A program made the position numbers and the translations under genes. A DNA stretch of 64,000 bases from Nostoc sp. PCC 7107 (GTDB lineage Bacteria > Cyanobacteriota > Cyanobacteriia > Cyanobacteriales > Nostocaceae). A model generated the notes under the pieces. It saw only the letters and a list, made by a program, of their open reading frames with translations, was not told where the DNA came from and ran no database searches. The stretch covers positions 6,094,501 through 6,158,500 of the forward strand of contig NC_019676.1 of assembly GCF_000316625.1 (NCBI RefSeq). The letters run 5' to 3'. This document shows positions 24,629 through 32,619 of the stretch, piece by piece (position 1 is the stretch's first letter; the number at the start of each line of letters is the position of its first letter).

Positions 24629-24848
24629 AGTTCAATCTTTGTTCTATTTCTTGCCGCAAAGCCAGGTAATGACGGTAATCATTTGCCCATTCTATAAATA
24701 TGACATCATCTGATAATACTCCCTGAGTATATTGGTAAAAAAAATCTTCTGAGTCCATTTTTTGCTGGTTTTCATACACACTAAGTCGCTTGGCAACAGC
24801 AAGCAGAGCATCTAGCGATGATGTATATTGAATCGTCTGTTTACGCAT
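24618..24848 (-). CDS. putative antitoxin partner of TumE, 76 aa
   Basis: This small helical protein (SSLDALLAVAKRLSVYENQQ then DSEDFFYQYTQGVLSDD and LALRQEIEQRLNYAA) directly precedes and overlaps the TumE-type toxin gene. Size, order and overlap are those of an antitoxin gene. It lacks an obvious DNA-binding fold. The upstream 70 bases before 24848 hold an AACCATG...CATGGTT-like palindromic stretch (ATAACCATGTTCTGGTTAT) that could be an autoregulatory operator. Confidence 0.65.
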   Translation of the reverse strand: MRKQTIQYTSSLDALLAVAKRLSVYENQQKMDSEDFFYQYTQGVLSDDVIFIEWANDYRHYLALRQEIEQRLNYAA

Positions 24849-24921
24849 TTTTTGATTCTAAAATAACCATGTTCTGGTTATTAGTATAGTCCAGATATCA
24901 GTAGACATCTTAGAGGATGTT

Positions 24922-25434
24922 TTGTCAGTGACTATTTCAGAAAGACTTACTCCTATGGCTTTCCCGCTTTGGCTTGCCGTAGACATCGCACAAAAGCTGT
25001 TGAGTAAGATTGACTTGCGGTTGTCGTATTTTGGTCGGTTGGGGCCAAGGGGAAAATGGGAGTGCGTTTATAAGTTTGTTGCTCCTGACGATGGGCGCTC
25101 TGGGATTTTCTCTGGGTGGTTAAATCGGAAGTTGGTGTCAGTCAGTAGTAATATAAATGTACCAACACCAATCACTGACACAACATCTCTCCCCAGTAAT
25201 CAGGATATGGGCGGGCAGGAAAACTCTACCCATTCTTGGTGGCAGCAGGTGAAATCTTACGCTCCTGGGTTTATGGAATGTGTAGAATCCGGTGTGGATG
25301 CGGTTAATGAGTTTCTCTCTACCCTCAGCAGTGATGAGCGTTGGGGGGTGATGGTGGCGTTTGAGGAGCAAGAGCCGCAGATGTTTGGGCAGTTGGTGGC
25401 GGCGGCTCCTGATTGGATGCTGTGGATGGCGTAG
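24922..25434 (+). CDS. unknown protein with FLSTLSSDERW C-terminal block, 170 aa
   Basis: The start is TTG 24922 or GTG 24928; the paralog at 22550 begins with the equivalent GTG. The protein has an N-terminal helix, a beta-like core (LSYFGRLGPRGKWECVYKFV, APDDGRSGIFSGWLNRKLV), a polar variable linker (about 80-105), a WWQQVKSYAPGF segment and the helical block VNEFLSTLSSDERWGVMVAF. Relative to the paralog it has exactly 24 extra bases (24961-24984) adding FPLWLAVD near the N-terminus. No family or function is recognised. Tandem paralogs suggest local duplication, later separated by IS5 and the TA pair. Confidence 0.65.
   Translation: MSVTISERLTPMAFPLWLAVDIAQKLLSKIDLRLSYFGRLGPRGKWECVYKFVAPDDGRSGIFSGWLNRKLVSVSSNINVPTPITDTTSLPSNQDMGGQENSTHSWWQQVKSYAPGFMECVESGVDAVNEFLSTLSSDERWGVMVAFEEQEPQMFGQLVAAAPDWMLWMA
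24961..24984 (+). repeat. 24-bp in-frame insertion versus the paralog
   Basis: Aligning with 22550 onward, GCG-ATC-GCA-CAA in the paralog corresponds to GCT-[24 bases]-ATC-GCA-CAA here. The extra bases contain CCGCTTTGGCTTGCCGTAG. Exactly 24 bp fits the size of cyanobacterial small dispersed repeats. Confidence 0.6.
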
Positions 25435-25529
25435 TTTTGGGTTTGGGGCAGTGGCAACTGTGATCGAACTTTGGGGACGGTTGTAGGTCTGTGGGGTGCG
25501 ATTGGCTGGCTGTAGTTTATTTCACTTTG

Positions 25530-25820
25530 TTATCCGGCTTGCTGGTTTAGCCAAGCTTCTAAATCTGTCACAACGGAAAAATCTAGTAACGCCTCTGCTA
25601 AAAGAGACAATTGCTCGATAGATAATCCTCGAATTCGTTCCATCAACGCTGCATCAATTTCCCCAAAACGACGATTTAGCTGACGTAGAATTAAATCCTG
25701 TTGTCCTTCTTGTTTAGCTCTTTCGCGGTCTTGCTGATAAAGTGGCTCTAATCGCATAATTAACTCCGTATCATCTGGCTCTAAATTTTGATTAACTCTC
25801 AAATTCTGGCAGAGGTTGTA
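25530..25820 (-). pseudogene. C-terminal remnant of an Rpn/DUF4351 nuclease gene
   Basis: The frame encodes NLEPDDTELIMRLEPLYQQD, then LILRQLNRRFGEIDAALMER and EALLDFSVVTDLEAWLNQQ, the DUF4351 C-terminal domain found behind PD-(D/E)XK nuclease domains in cyanobacterial Rpn-like proteins. The frame extends past the ATG at 25802 (NLCQNLRVNQN) until IS200-type sequence begins near 25820, so the catalytic domain has been cut away. It is not functional as a nuclease. Confidence 0.75.
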
Positions 25821-26130
25821 AACATTAACTACCCACCAGATGTTGAAGTTAGCAAGTTAGTTAACAATCTCAAAACTGTCTCCAGTCGTTTAATTCGCAA
25901 GAAGTTCAATCAACAGGTTGATCGGTTCCATAACAAGCCCGTATTTTGGACAGGTGCGTATTTCGTCGCATCTTGTGGTGGTGTCACCCTTGAACAACTT
26001 AAATCTTATGTTGAGAAGCAAAGTCGTCCTGACGATTGAAGGGAGATTGACTCCCTCCAATCGTCCCGCAATTCCTCGTCACCGCCAAGTCTACAACTTT
26101 GGAGGGAGTACCCTTGCGGAGCTTTAGATG
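25815..26130 (+). pseudogene. IS200/IS605 TnpA 3' fragment with right end
   Basis: The plus-strand frame reads INYPPDVEVSKLVNNLKTVS, SRLIRKKFNQ and FWTGAYFVASCGGVTLEQLK, followed by SYVEKQSRPDD and a stop at 26039, the C-terminal half of a Y1 transposase with its Tyr helix. The HUH half is missing; the 5' edge abuts the truncated nuclease gene. Downstream to about 26130 lies GATTGACTCCCTCCAATC and a GGAGGGAGT partner, likely the element's right-end structure. Confidence 0.7.
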
Positions 26131-26161
26131 GCTTAAAAGTTTGATGAAACCTTTTCAGCTA

Positions 26162-29100
26162 TCAGCTACGACAAGATGGAAGTTGTTGCAACTCCTGGGG
26201 ATGGTTCTGGAAATAGTCCCCCAGCCAATTGCAGCCTTCGGTGAGGAGATCGTCAAGATTCAGGTTCCAAGAATAGATCATTGACCCACTACTAGAAATC
26301 AAACGGTTGCCATCTGGGGTAAAATTGAGGAATGTATTAAATGCACCGCCCATTGGGATGCGAGTAATAGGTGTGCCGTCGGCTTGCCAGATATAGATTG
26401 TGCTATCAATAGTCTTGGCAATCAACAATTGCCCGTCTGGGCTAAATTCAAAGCGACCAATTTGGTTGGTTTCGAGTGTGCGAATGAGTGTACCATCAGA
26501 ACGCCAAAGTTTGATATTTTGATCAATTCCCACCGTCGCCAACTGCTGTCCGTCGTTACGGTGAGCGATATCAATAATCGCTGCACCATGATTGAGGGTT
26601 TGGATTAGATTACCCTCAGCCGACCAAATTACCAGTTTGCCAAAGCGATCGCCAACCATAAACTGCCCACTGGGAGAAAATCCCATTGCAGTGATTTCAT
26701 TGGGTTGTCCTGATAGGGTTTTGAGCAATTGTCCGTCTCTTCTCCACAGGCGCAAGGTGCGTGTGGGGGTATTGCTAGAAGTTACTGTGATATAGGTTTG
26801 ATTGTTGGGGCTAAAATAAAGCGAATCGGCATCTTTGATAGTCTTCAAAAATTTACCTTCACTACTCCAAAGTTGAATTTTATCGGGTTGATTACCAGAA
26901 ATTGCCAACTCTTTGCCATCAGGACTAAATTCGATTCCTGGTTTAGAATGAGCCGCATCCATTTCTTGAATTAAATGCCCATTTGCTAACCTGAATTGTA
27001 TTTTTTGCTGACGAATAGATAACAAAACTAAGCGCGAACCATCGGGACTAAATTTAATCACACTTTCCGGTAGATTAGTTTGTATTGTTGTGATTTCGCT
27101 GCCATCTGCCTTATATAACGTCATTTCTCCATTGAATTTTGTGGCAGCAATTGTCTGTCCATCAGGACTCAGAGTGGCATCCATAATTCTATTTTTAGCA
27201 TCAGATTTTGCCCCAGCAATTTTTAGTTTCTCACCCGGTATTTGTATGCGGTTGATGCGTTGCTGATTTCCCACAACCACACGGGGAGTTTGTATTGGTG
27301 GTGTTAATGGAGTGGAGATTTTTTGAGGATGGATTTTCCAGAGTTTCAGCATCCCATCTGGGTGACTCGTGGCGATTATAGAACCATCAAAGCTAGAACT
27401 AAAACCAGAAACCAGCAATTGATGAGTTTTGATTTCTGCTTGTAAAGTTCCGTCTGGATGCCATAATTTAAGGGTGTTGAGGTTGGCAGAAATGTAAGCA
27501 CCATCTTTTGTGCGGAAACTGTGCCAAAGGCGATCGCCTAAATTATGGGTGATGTTAAGATAGGTTTTGATCAACGCACCAGTTTTAATGTCTCGAACTT
27601 CCGGTTTTCCTTGGGCATTGATAAACACAATTGCATCGCCTTCTAAACTAATAGTAAGGTCAATACCCTGTTGAGGTGGAGCAATCTGCCTGGTGTGGAG
27701 TAATTTCCATTGCAAATTCAAGACTGCAACTTTGCCAAAGGCGTTGACTACTACAATATTGTTATCATTTGTGAATTGGACATCACTAAGAGTTTCTTGA
27801 TCGAGTTTTAGCTTATTGACAAGAGTACCTGTTTTGAGATGCCAAACCTGGATTTCATAATCGGAGTTAGCAGAGACAATATACTGACCATCGGGACTAA
27901 AACTCAGAGAAGAAATGGAAATTGGGAAGCCCTGGAGAGTTTTAGTTTTGTGAGTTTTAATCGTCTGAATTTTCCTTCCTTGTGGTGTCCAAAGAGTTAT
28001 CGCCCCGTCTTCACCTCCAGTTGCTAACTGTTGTCCATCACGGCTAAAGGCGATCGCTACCGCCGGGCTTTCTAGATGCCAACGATTTTGCTCATTAATC
28101 GTGGAAAGAACAGCTTGTAGGGCAAATAAAGGCGTATGGGTGGGTAAATATTTAAAAGAATGCTGTTTGGTCAATTGTTTGAGTCTTTGCGCTGATTTCA
28201 TCGCCCCTAGCAAATCCTTCAGTTGATTGCCATCTGCACGCACTTGCAAAATTCGGCTTCCTTCTCGTTCTAAATTTAAGATATCTGCATTGGTTCTGAG
28301 TTGCTGTTCTGATTGCTGGAAGTAGAAAAACGTGCTGATGGTGCTAATTACAGCCGCAGAAAGCGCGATCACCCCAATTTGCAATTGTTTTTTGGTTTGA
28401 TGTTGTACGGTTTTTAATCGCTCAATTGCTTGAGTTTCTTGTTGTATCGCTGTTTGGGTTTTGGATTGGGCGATCGCTAGTTCTTGGGCTTGGCTAGCAG
28501 ACAAAAATTGATAATCACTATGACTCAAACTCAATCCTTTTGCCCAAACTAACGCCCACTGCAAGGCTTCATTTTGCAGCAAATATTGAGCATCTTGAGA
28601 AATTTCCCAAGCGGCGAGTTCTGCACCATAGGGACGGATAGCACGCAAAGCTTGTTCTGTCCAGGTATAATCAAACACGGTGGCGTAGATGCGGTTATAG
28701 ATACTCAATTTGCCTTGACGTTTGACAACTAAACCAGAAAGACACAACTGCATTAACTCCCAACTATCTTCAGCAGAGAGTTCCCCTTGATTGAGCAATT
28801 GCTGATATAGTCCTAATGACCAACAAGCCAAAGATTTATTGTGGAGAATGCGATCGCGAATTGTTTGAAAATGCTGCTGTCGGTCATTTGCTAACCAATG
28901 TTCAATCATTTGCGATCGCACAATCGCTTCTACTGCTGGAGTTTCCCATCCCGATGCAATAAAAGTATTTGATGTATTAATTAGTTGACATAGCCATTGA
29001 GTTAAAAATGGTTGTCCACCAGTCCAAGCCAAAATTTCTGCCATCACCTTGGTAGGATTTGCAGCCACCTCAATTAAGCCTTGTTCCAGGGGTTTGGCTT

Positions 29101-29734
29101 CAGACAATTGAAAACCTGTAAGTTCGATAGCACGACTATCTACATTTAGTGGTGTAAATTTATTATCGGCGATTAAATCAGTGGGTGTCGCCACACCAAA
29201 TAAGGCAAAGATTAATCGTTGAAATTGGGGTTTATCAGCGCGTTTGTTGTAGCAGGCTCTCACAAAAGCAAAAAAATCATCCTTAAATTCTAGATTGAGA
29301 ATACTGTCAATTTCATCTACAAAAACGATAATTTGCTGAGAGATATTTGCTAGTAAAACTTCTTCCACAAATTTACTCAGCCGCAAAAATGGATGCAGTA
29401 AAGTATTTTGAGACCACCAAGATTCTAAATCAATTTCAATCTTAAGTTCACTAGCAAAATGGCTGACAAATCCGCCATAAAACTCATCTGCACTCACTTG
29501 ATAAACGCAGAGTTCACGCATTTCAAAAGCAACACAAACAAATCCTTCTGACTGTAAGCGCGACATTGTACGCACTCGTAAACTCGATTTACCCATTTGT
29601 CTAGAGTTGAGAACATAGCAAAATATTCCGGCTTTTAATCCTGTATATATATCACTATCGGCTTGACGATGAACGTAAATTTCAGTACCTTCTCGTAAAC
29701 TACCACCGACTTGATAATGGTTGTAATTGTTCAT
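26162..29734 (-). CDS. AAA-like ATPase with TM helix and WD40 repeats, 1190 aa
   Basis: Residues 1 to about 330 form an AAA-like (AAA_35 type) domain: YVLNSRQMGKSSLRVR is the P-loop, and IIVFVDEIDSIL (about 137-148) Walker B. A helical linker and a coiled coil lead to one transmembrane helix (IGVIALSAAVISTISTFFYF, about 453-472). From about 540 to the end there are WD40 repeats (VAIAFSRDGQQLATGGEDGA, SFSPDGQYIVSANSDYEIQVW and many more) forming one or two propellers. The layout is that of cyanobacterial STAND-like signalling ATPases. It overlaps the next gene upstream by 4 bases (ATGA). The cue sensed is unknown. Confidence 0.88.
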   Translation of the reverse strand: MNNYNHYQVGGSLREGTEIYVHRQADSDIYTGLKAGIFCYVLNSRQMGKSSLRVRTMSRLQSEGFVCVAFEMRELCVYQVSADEFYGGFVSHFASELKIEIDLESWWSQNTLLHPFLRLSKFVEEVLLANISQQIIVFVDEIDSILNLEFKDDFFAFVRACYNKRADKPQFQRLIFALFGVATPTDLIADNKFTPLNVDSRAIELTGFQLSEAKPLEQGLIEVAANPTKVMAEILAWTGGQPFLTQWLCQLINTSNTFIASGWETPAVEAIVRSQMIEHWLANDRQQHFQTIRDRILHNKSLACWSLGLYQQLLNQGELSAEDSWELMQLCLSGLVVKRQGKLSIYNRIYATVFDYTWTEQALRAIRPYGAELAAWEISQDAQYLLQNEALQWALVWAKGLSLSHSDYQFLSASQAQELAIAQSKTQTAIQQETQAIERLKTVQHQTKKQLQIGVIALSAAVISTISTFFYFQQSEQQLRTNADILNLEREGSRILQVRADGNQLKDLLGAMKSAQRLKQLTKQHSFKYLPTHTPLFALQAVLSTINEQNRWHLESPAVAIAFSRDGQQLATGGEDGAITLWTPQGRKIQTIKTHKTKTLQGFPISISSLSFSPDGQYIVSANSDYEIQVWHLKTGTLVNKLKLDQETLSDVQFTNDNNIVVVNAFGKVAVLNLQWKLLHTRQIAPPQQGIDLTISLEGDAIVFINAQGKPEVRDIKTGALIKTYLNITHNLGDRLWHSFRTKDGAYISANLNTLKLWHPDGTLQAEIKTHQLLVSGFSSSFDGSIIATSHPDGMLKLWKIHPQKISTPLTPPIQTPRVVVGNQQRINRIQIPGEKLKIAGAKSDAKNRIMDATLSPDGQTIAATKFNGEMTLYKADGSEITTIQTNLPESVIKFSPDGSRLVLLSIRQQKIQFRLANGHLIQEMDAAHSKPGIEFSPDGKELAISGNQPDKIQLWSSEGKFLKTIKDADSLYFSPNNQTYITVTSSNTPTRTLRLWRRDGQLLKTLSGQPNEITAMGFSPSGQFMVGDRFGKLVIWSAEGNLIQTLNHGAAIIDIAHRNDGQQLATVGIDQNIKLWRSDGTLIRTLETNQIGRFEFSPDGQLLIAKTIDSTIYIWQADGTPITRIPMGGAFNTFLNFTPDGNRLISSSGSMIYSWNLNLDDLLTEGCNWLGDYFQNHPQELQQLPSCRS

Positions 29735-31020
29735 GTTTGAATTCCCAAACGTTCACGAAAATATTGACGGTAAAGTTCGTAGCGTATAGATACTTGGTGT
29801 TGCTGTAGCTGAATTAATCCCAAGTCATAGAGTTTCACCACATGATCGAGATGGAAGTGTGGTTGAATGGAAATAGCAGCATCAGCCGAGGCGATCGCTT
29901 TCAATGGTGCAAGTAAATGAGAATGAGTTTGTAGCTTATGCCATTGCCTTTCTAGATGGCTGCGGTAGATACTATTGGGAGTTGCTGCGGTATTGAGCAA
30001 TTTTTCAAGGGAAGTTGGGTTTTGAGCCAGAAATTGTAAAGTCAAGGTGACAAGGTAAGGATGTCCGCCAACAATTGCAGTTAATTTTTTTATCTCTTGC
30101 TGACTCCAGTGCAATTGATACTGATTTAGTAAAGTGAGGATTTCTGTGGAATTTAGTTCTGTCAGTTGAATTTCTGTACCTGCGTTAAATGGTGATTGGT
30201 TAATATCAATTTGGGTGTAAACTTCAGTGTGTAGAACTATCAAACGTAACTGAGTCCAAAGCAATTTGGTTTTAGCATCTTCATGCCAAGTTCTCAGCAT
30301 TCCGAGAAATTCACCAGCAATTAATTGATGAGCAAATAGGCGATCCACTTCATCTAAGGCAATGACTAAGGGGATATCATCAGTTAAGAGATATTTTTGT
30401 AAATAAGTTCTACACTTGATTTTGCTATTGCCTAAACTTTTGCGCCAATGAGTTTCGATATCCACTGTTAAATTCAGCGTATATGTGACACTAGCAATAA
30501 ACCACTGTAAGAAACTATCTAAACTGCCAAAATCATCAGCCACCGCATCCCGCAGATTGATAGCGATCGCACGATATCCTTGTTGTTGAGCATACTTGAG
30601 AACTTGCGCCATAAGTGTGGTTTTACCAAACTGAATTGGTGCTTTAATACGGAGTAATGCCCCTGGTTTATCAATCTCTGCACAACAAAATTCCCACTGG
30701 GATGGTTGATGTTTAATTCCCTGGTAAGATTGGGGCTGATGGGTTTGCCATCGTCGCTGAAGGGCTTGGCGAAAATTGGTTTTTTTCACCTCTTCTTGGA
30801 GTGCTTCTGAAAGCAATTGCCATAACCGCCCGCCGACTTCACTAACATACTTCACGGTAAGATAAGACTCAGCCGCGATCGCTTCATAAGTTTTACCTTC
30901 CCATGCACCCTGCAAAACTTGGATTTCAACATCACTCAGATGCTTTTGCGTAGTCTGTAGCATCAACTGATCAACGAGTTGTTGAGCAGCATTCCATTGA
31001 AATCCAGCGTCTAAGCTCAT
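29731..31020 (-). CDS. HTH-AAA-like (vMAP-type) ATPase, 429 aa
   Basis: Residues 25-75 form a helix-turn-helix-like domain (LSDVEIQVLQGAWEGKTYEA, IAAESYLTVKYVSEVGGRLW) of the kind found at the N-terminus of cyanobacterial vWA-MoxR-associated proteins. Then comes an AAA-like domain with P-loop RIKAPIQFGKTTLMAQ (about 124-139), Walker B PLVIALDEVDRLF (about 218-230) and a GGHPYLVTLTLQF sensor-like motif, and a C-terminal winged-helix-like tail. It is the first gene of a two-gene unit with the AAA-WD40 gene. The 285 bases upstream include repeated CCGG-type motifs (31140-31195) that could be control sites. Confidence 0.85.
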   Translation of the reverse strand: MSLDAGFQWNAAQQLVDQLMLQTTQKHLSDVEIQVLQGAWEGKTYEAIAAESYLTVKYVSEVGGRLWQLLSEALQEEVKKTNFRQALQRRWQTHQPQSYQGIKHQPSQWEFCCAEIDKPGALLRIKAPIQFGKTTLMAQVLKYAQQQGYRAIAINLRDAVADDFGSLDSFLQWFIASVTYTLNLTVDIETHWRKSLGNSKIKCRTYLQKYLLTDDIPLVIALDEVDRLFAHQLIAGEFLGMLRTWHEDAKTKLLWTQLRLIVLHTEVYTQIDINQSPFNAGTEIQLTELNSTEILTLLNQYQLHWSQQEIKKLTAIVGGHPYLVTLTLQFLAQNPTSLEKLLNTAATPNSIYRSHLERQWHKLQTHSHLLAPLKAIASADAAISIQPHFHLDHVVKLYDLGLIQLQQHQVSIRYELYRQYFRERLGIQT

Positions 31021-31348
31021 AACCCTAAATTAGAAAGCGATGTTTATCTTCTAACATAGGATTTCTCAATAATTCCCCTTAATACCCAAACAACCAGAAC
31101 AAACCGTGATTACTTAGCAATGGGGAATAGTTAGCAGGATTTTTCCGGAAAAAACCGGAATTTATCGCCTCAAACAACCGGATTTCTTCCGGCTGACAAT
31201 GGCAGTACGCATCAAGCATCATACAAATATGAGTGCAACTACTGAAATATGTATTTTGTTTCCAAATCTGTAACTCAATCCTGAATCTGAGTATTTATTA
31301 GCTAACTTGAGACTGCAAGATTTACTGATATTTTTCAATCAATATTCT

Positions 31349-32524
31349 ATGCTGCAACACTTTTCTCAACAAGCCTTAGTTAAATCAACTATTATCGGAT
31401 GTCTGCTTTTTTCTAGTTCGCTAATTCCCTTACAATCTACCGTTGCTAATCCGCAAATTTTGACTACACCACAAACAAAGACGATCGCTCAACAAGTGCT
31501 TCAAGATGCGATCGCTAAAGCGAAACTTGATAATACTGCAAAAGTCGTTCAAGTTGCTCGAATTGCTAAGGGCGATATGTGGATGTACAATCCTGTACCT
31601 TACTGGAAAATTGCGATCGCCGATCAGCGTCAAAGTTTGGTCTATTTCACCACTGATAATGGCAAGTTTAGAGTCTTGATGCAAAGGAACGGGCAAAATA
31701 TCCATTCTCTGGGAAAACCTACCCAAGAAGTACCGCCAACGGCAATGATAACAGCAGCGATTCGTCTGGCGAAAGAGTGGGGCTATCCTGGACAACCTGC
31801 ATTAAATAATATTTCATCTGCAAAGACAACCTGGGCAAGTGGTTGTGAAAATGTTTCGGCTCCTCATGCTTGCGATCCCTTTCTTAGCCGAGGCTGGAAA
31901 ATTACCATTCCCCACCAACGCCAACGCTGGGTATTTCGAGGTGAAAGAGCGGACGATTTACAATTGATTGCACGTACTAATCCTGTTATGGAAAGCGGTT
32001 TACCGATTCCGGTAGTTAACGAAATCAAGCGCATCGCCAGCAAACACTTGCAAATCTTACCCTCAGTTGTGCTGATTACGAAAATCGAGCCTCAAACCTT
32101 TACTGATAGCTGTTTAGGATTAGGGAATTTAGCCCAATCCTGCGCTCAACAAAAAATTCGGGGCTATCGGGTGACGGTGGCGGGAAAGTCCCAAGCACGG
32201 CAAATATATCGGATTAGCAACGATAAAGTTAATATTCGCACCGAAGCGATCGCCGGACTTCCTACTCGCACTGATGAGATACCAACTGCGATCGCTCGCA
32301 CAGTCTTTAACGCCGCCAAATCAGACTTGAAACAACCCATTGCCAATCTCAGCATTACCCAAGTTGCACCAAGATTCTATTGTTTCCGCAGTCCCACGGC
32401 TGCACCCAATGAACCTTGTATACCAACGCAGAAACTTGACGGTTGGAATGTCACGGTGACAAATTTTCAGAAATCACTGAATTACACTGTTAATCTCAGT
32501 GGCAAGATTCTTAGCAAACGATAG
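31349..32524 (+). CDS. exported protein of unknown function, 391 aa
   Basis: ATG 31349 is preferred over an upstream TTG at 31307. The N-terminus is a signal peptide: basic start, hydrophobic STIIGCLLFSSSLIPL, likely cleavage before the TVANPQI region. The mature part contains a repeated module: IAQQVLQDAIAKAKLDNTAK, AMITAAIRLAKEWGYPG, VNEIKRIASKHLQIL and TAIARTVFNAAKSDLK each begin a segment. Paired cysteines (CENVSAPHAC and CLGLGNLAQSC) suggest disulfides in the periplasm. It is a four-fold, roughly 90-residue repeat architecture; function unknown. Confidence 0.7.
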   Translation: MLQHFSQQALVKSTIIGCLLFSSSLIPLQSTVANPQILTTPQTKTIAQQVLQDAIAKAKLDNTAKVVQVARIAKGDMWMYNPVPYWKIAIADQRQSLVYFTTDNGKFRVLMQRNGQNIHSLGKPTQEVPPTAMITAAIRLAKEWGYPGQPALNNISSAKTTWASGCENVSAPHACDPFLSRGWKITIPHQRQRWVFRGERADDLQLIARTNPVMESGLPIPVVNEIKRIASKHLQILPSVVLITKIEPQTFTDSCLGLGNLAQSCAQQKIRGYRVTVAGKSQARQIYRISNDKVNIRTEAIAGLPTRTDEIPTAIARTVFNAAKSDLKQPIANLSITQVAPRFYCFRSPTAAPNEPCIPTQKLDGWNVTVTNFQKSLNYTVNLSGKILSKR

Positions 32525-32619
32525 CTGAGTGCTGAGTATAAATCCATTAGATACAAGACTTTTAGTAATTAACACCGCCCTAATTTAAGCGAATACGAAT
32601 ATACAAACAAAATAAGCTT

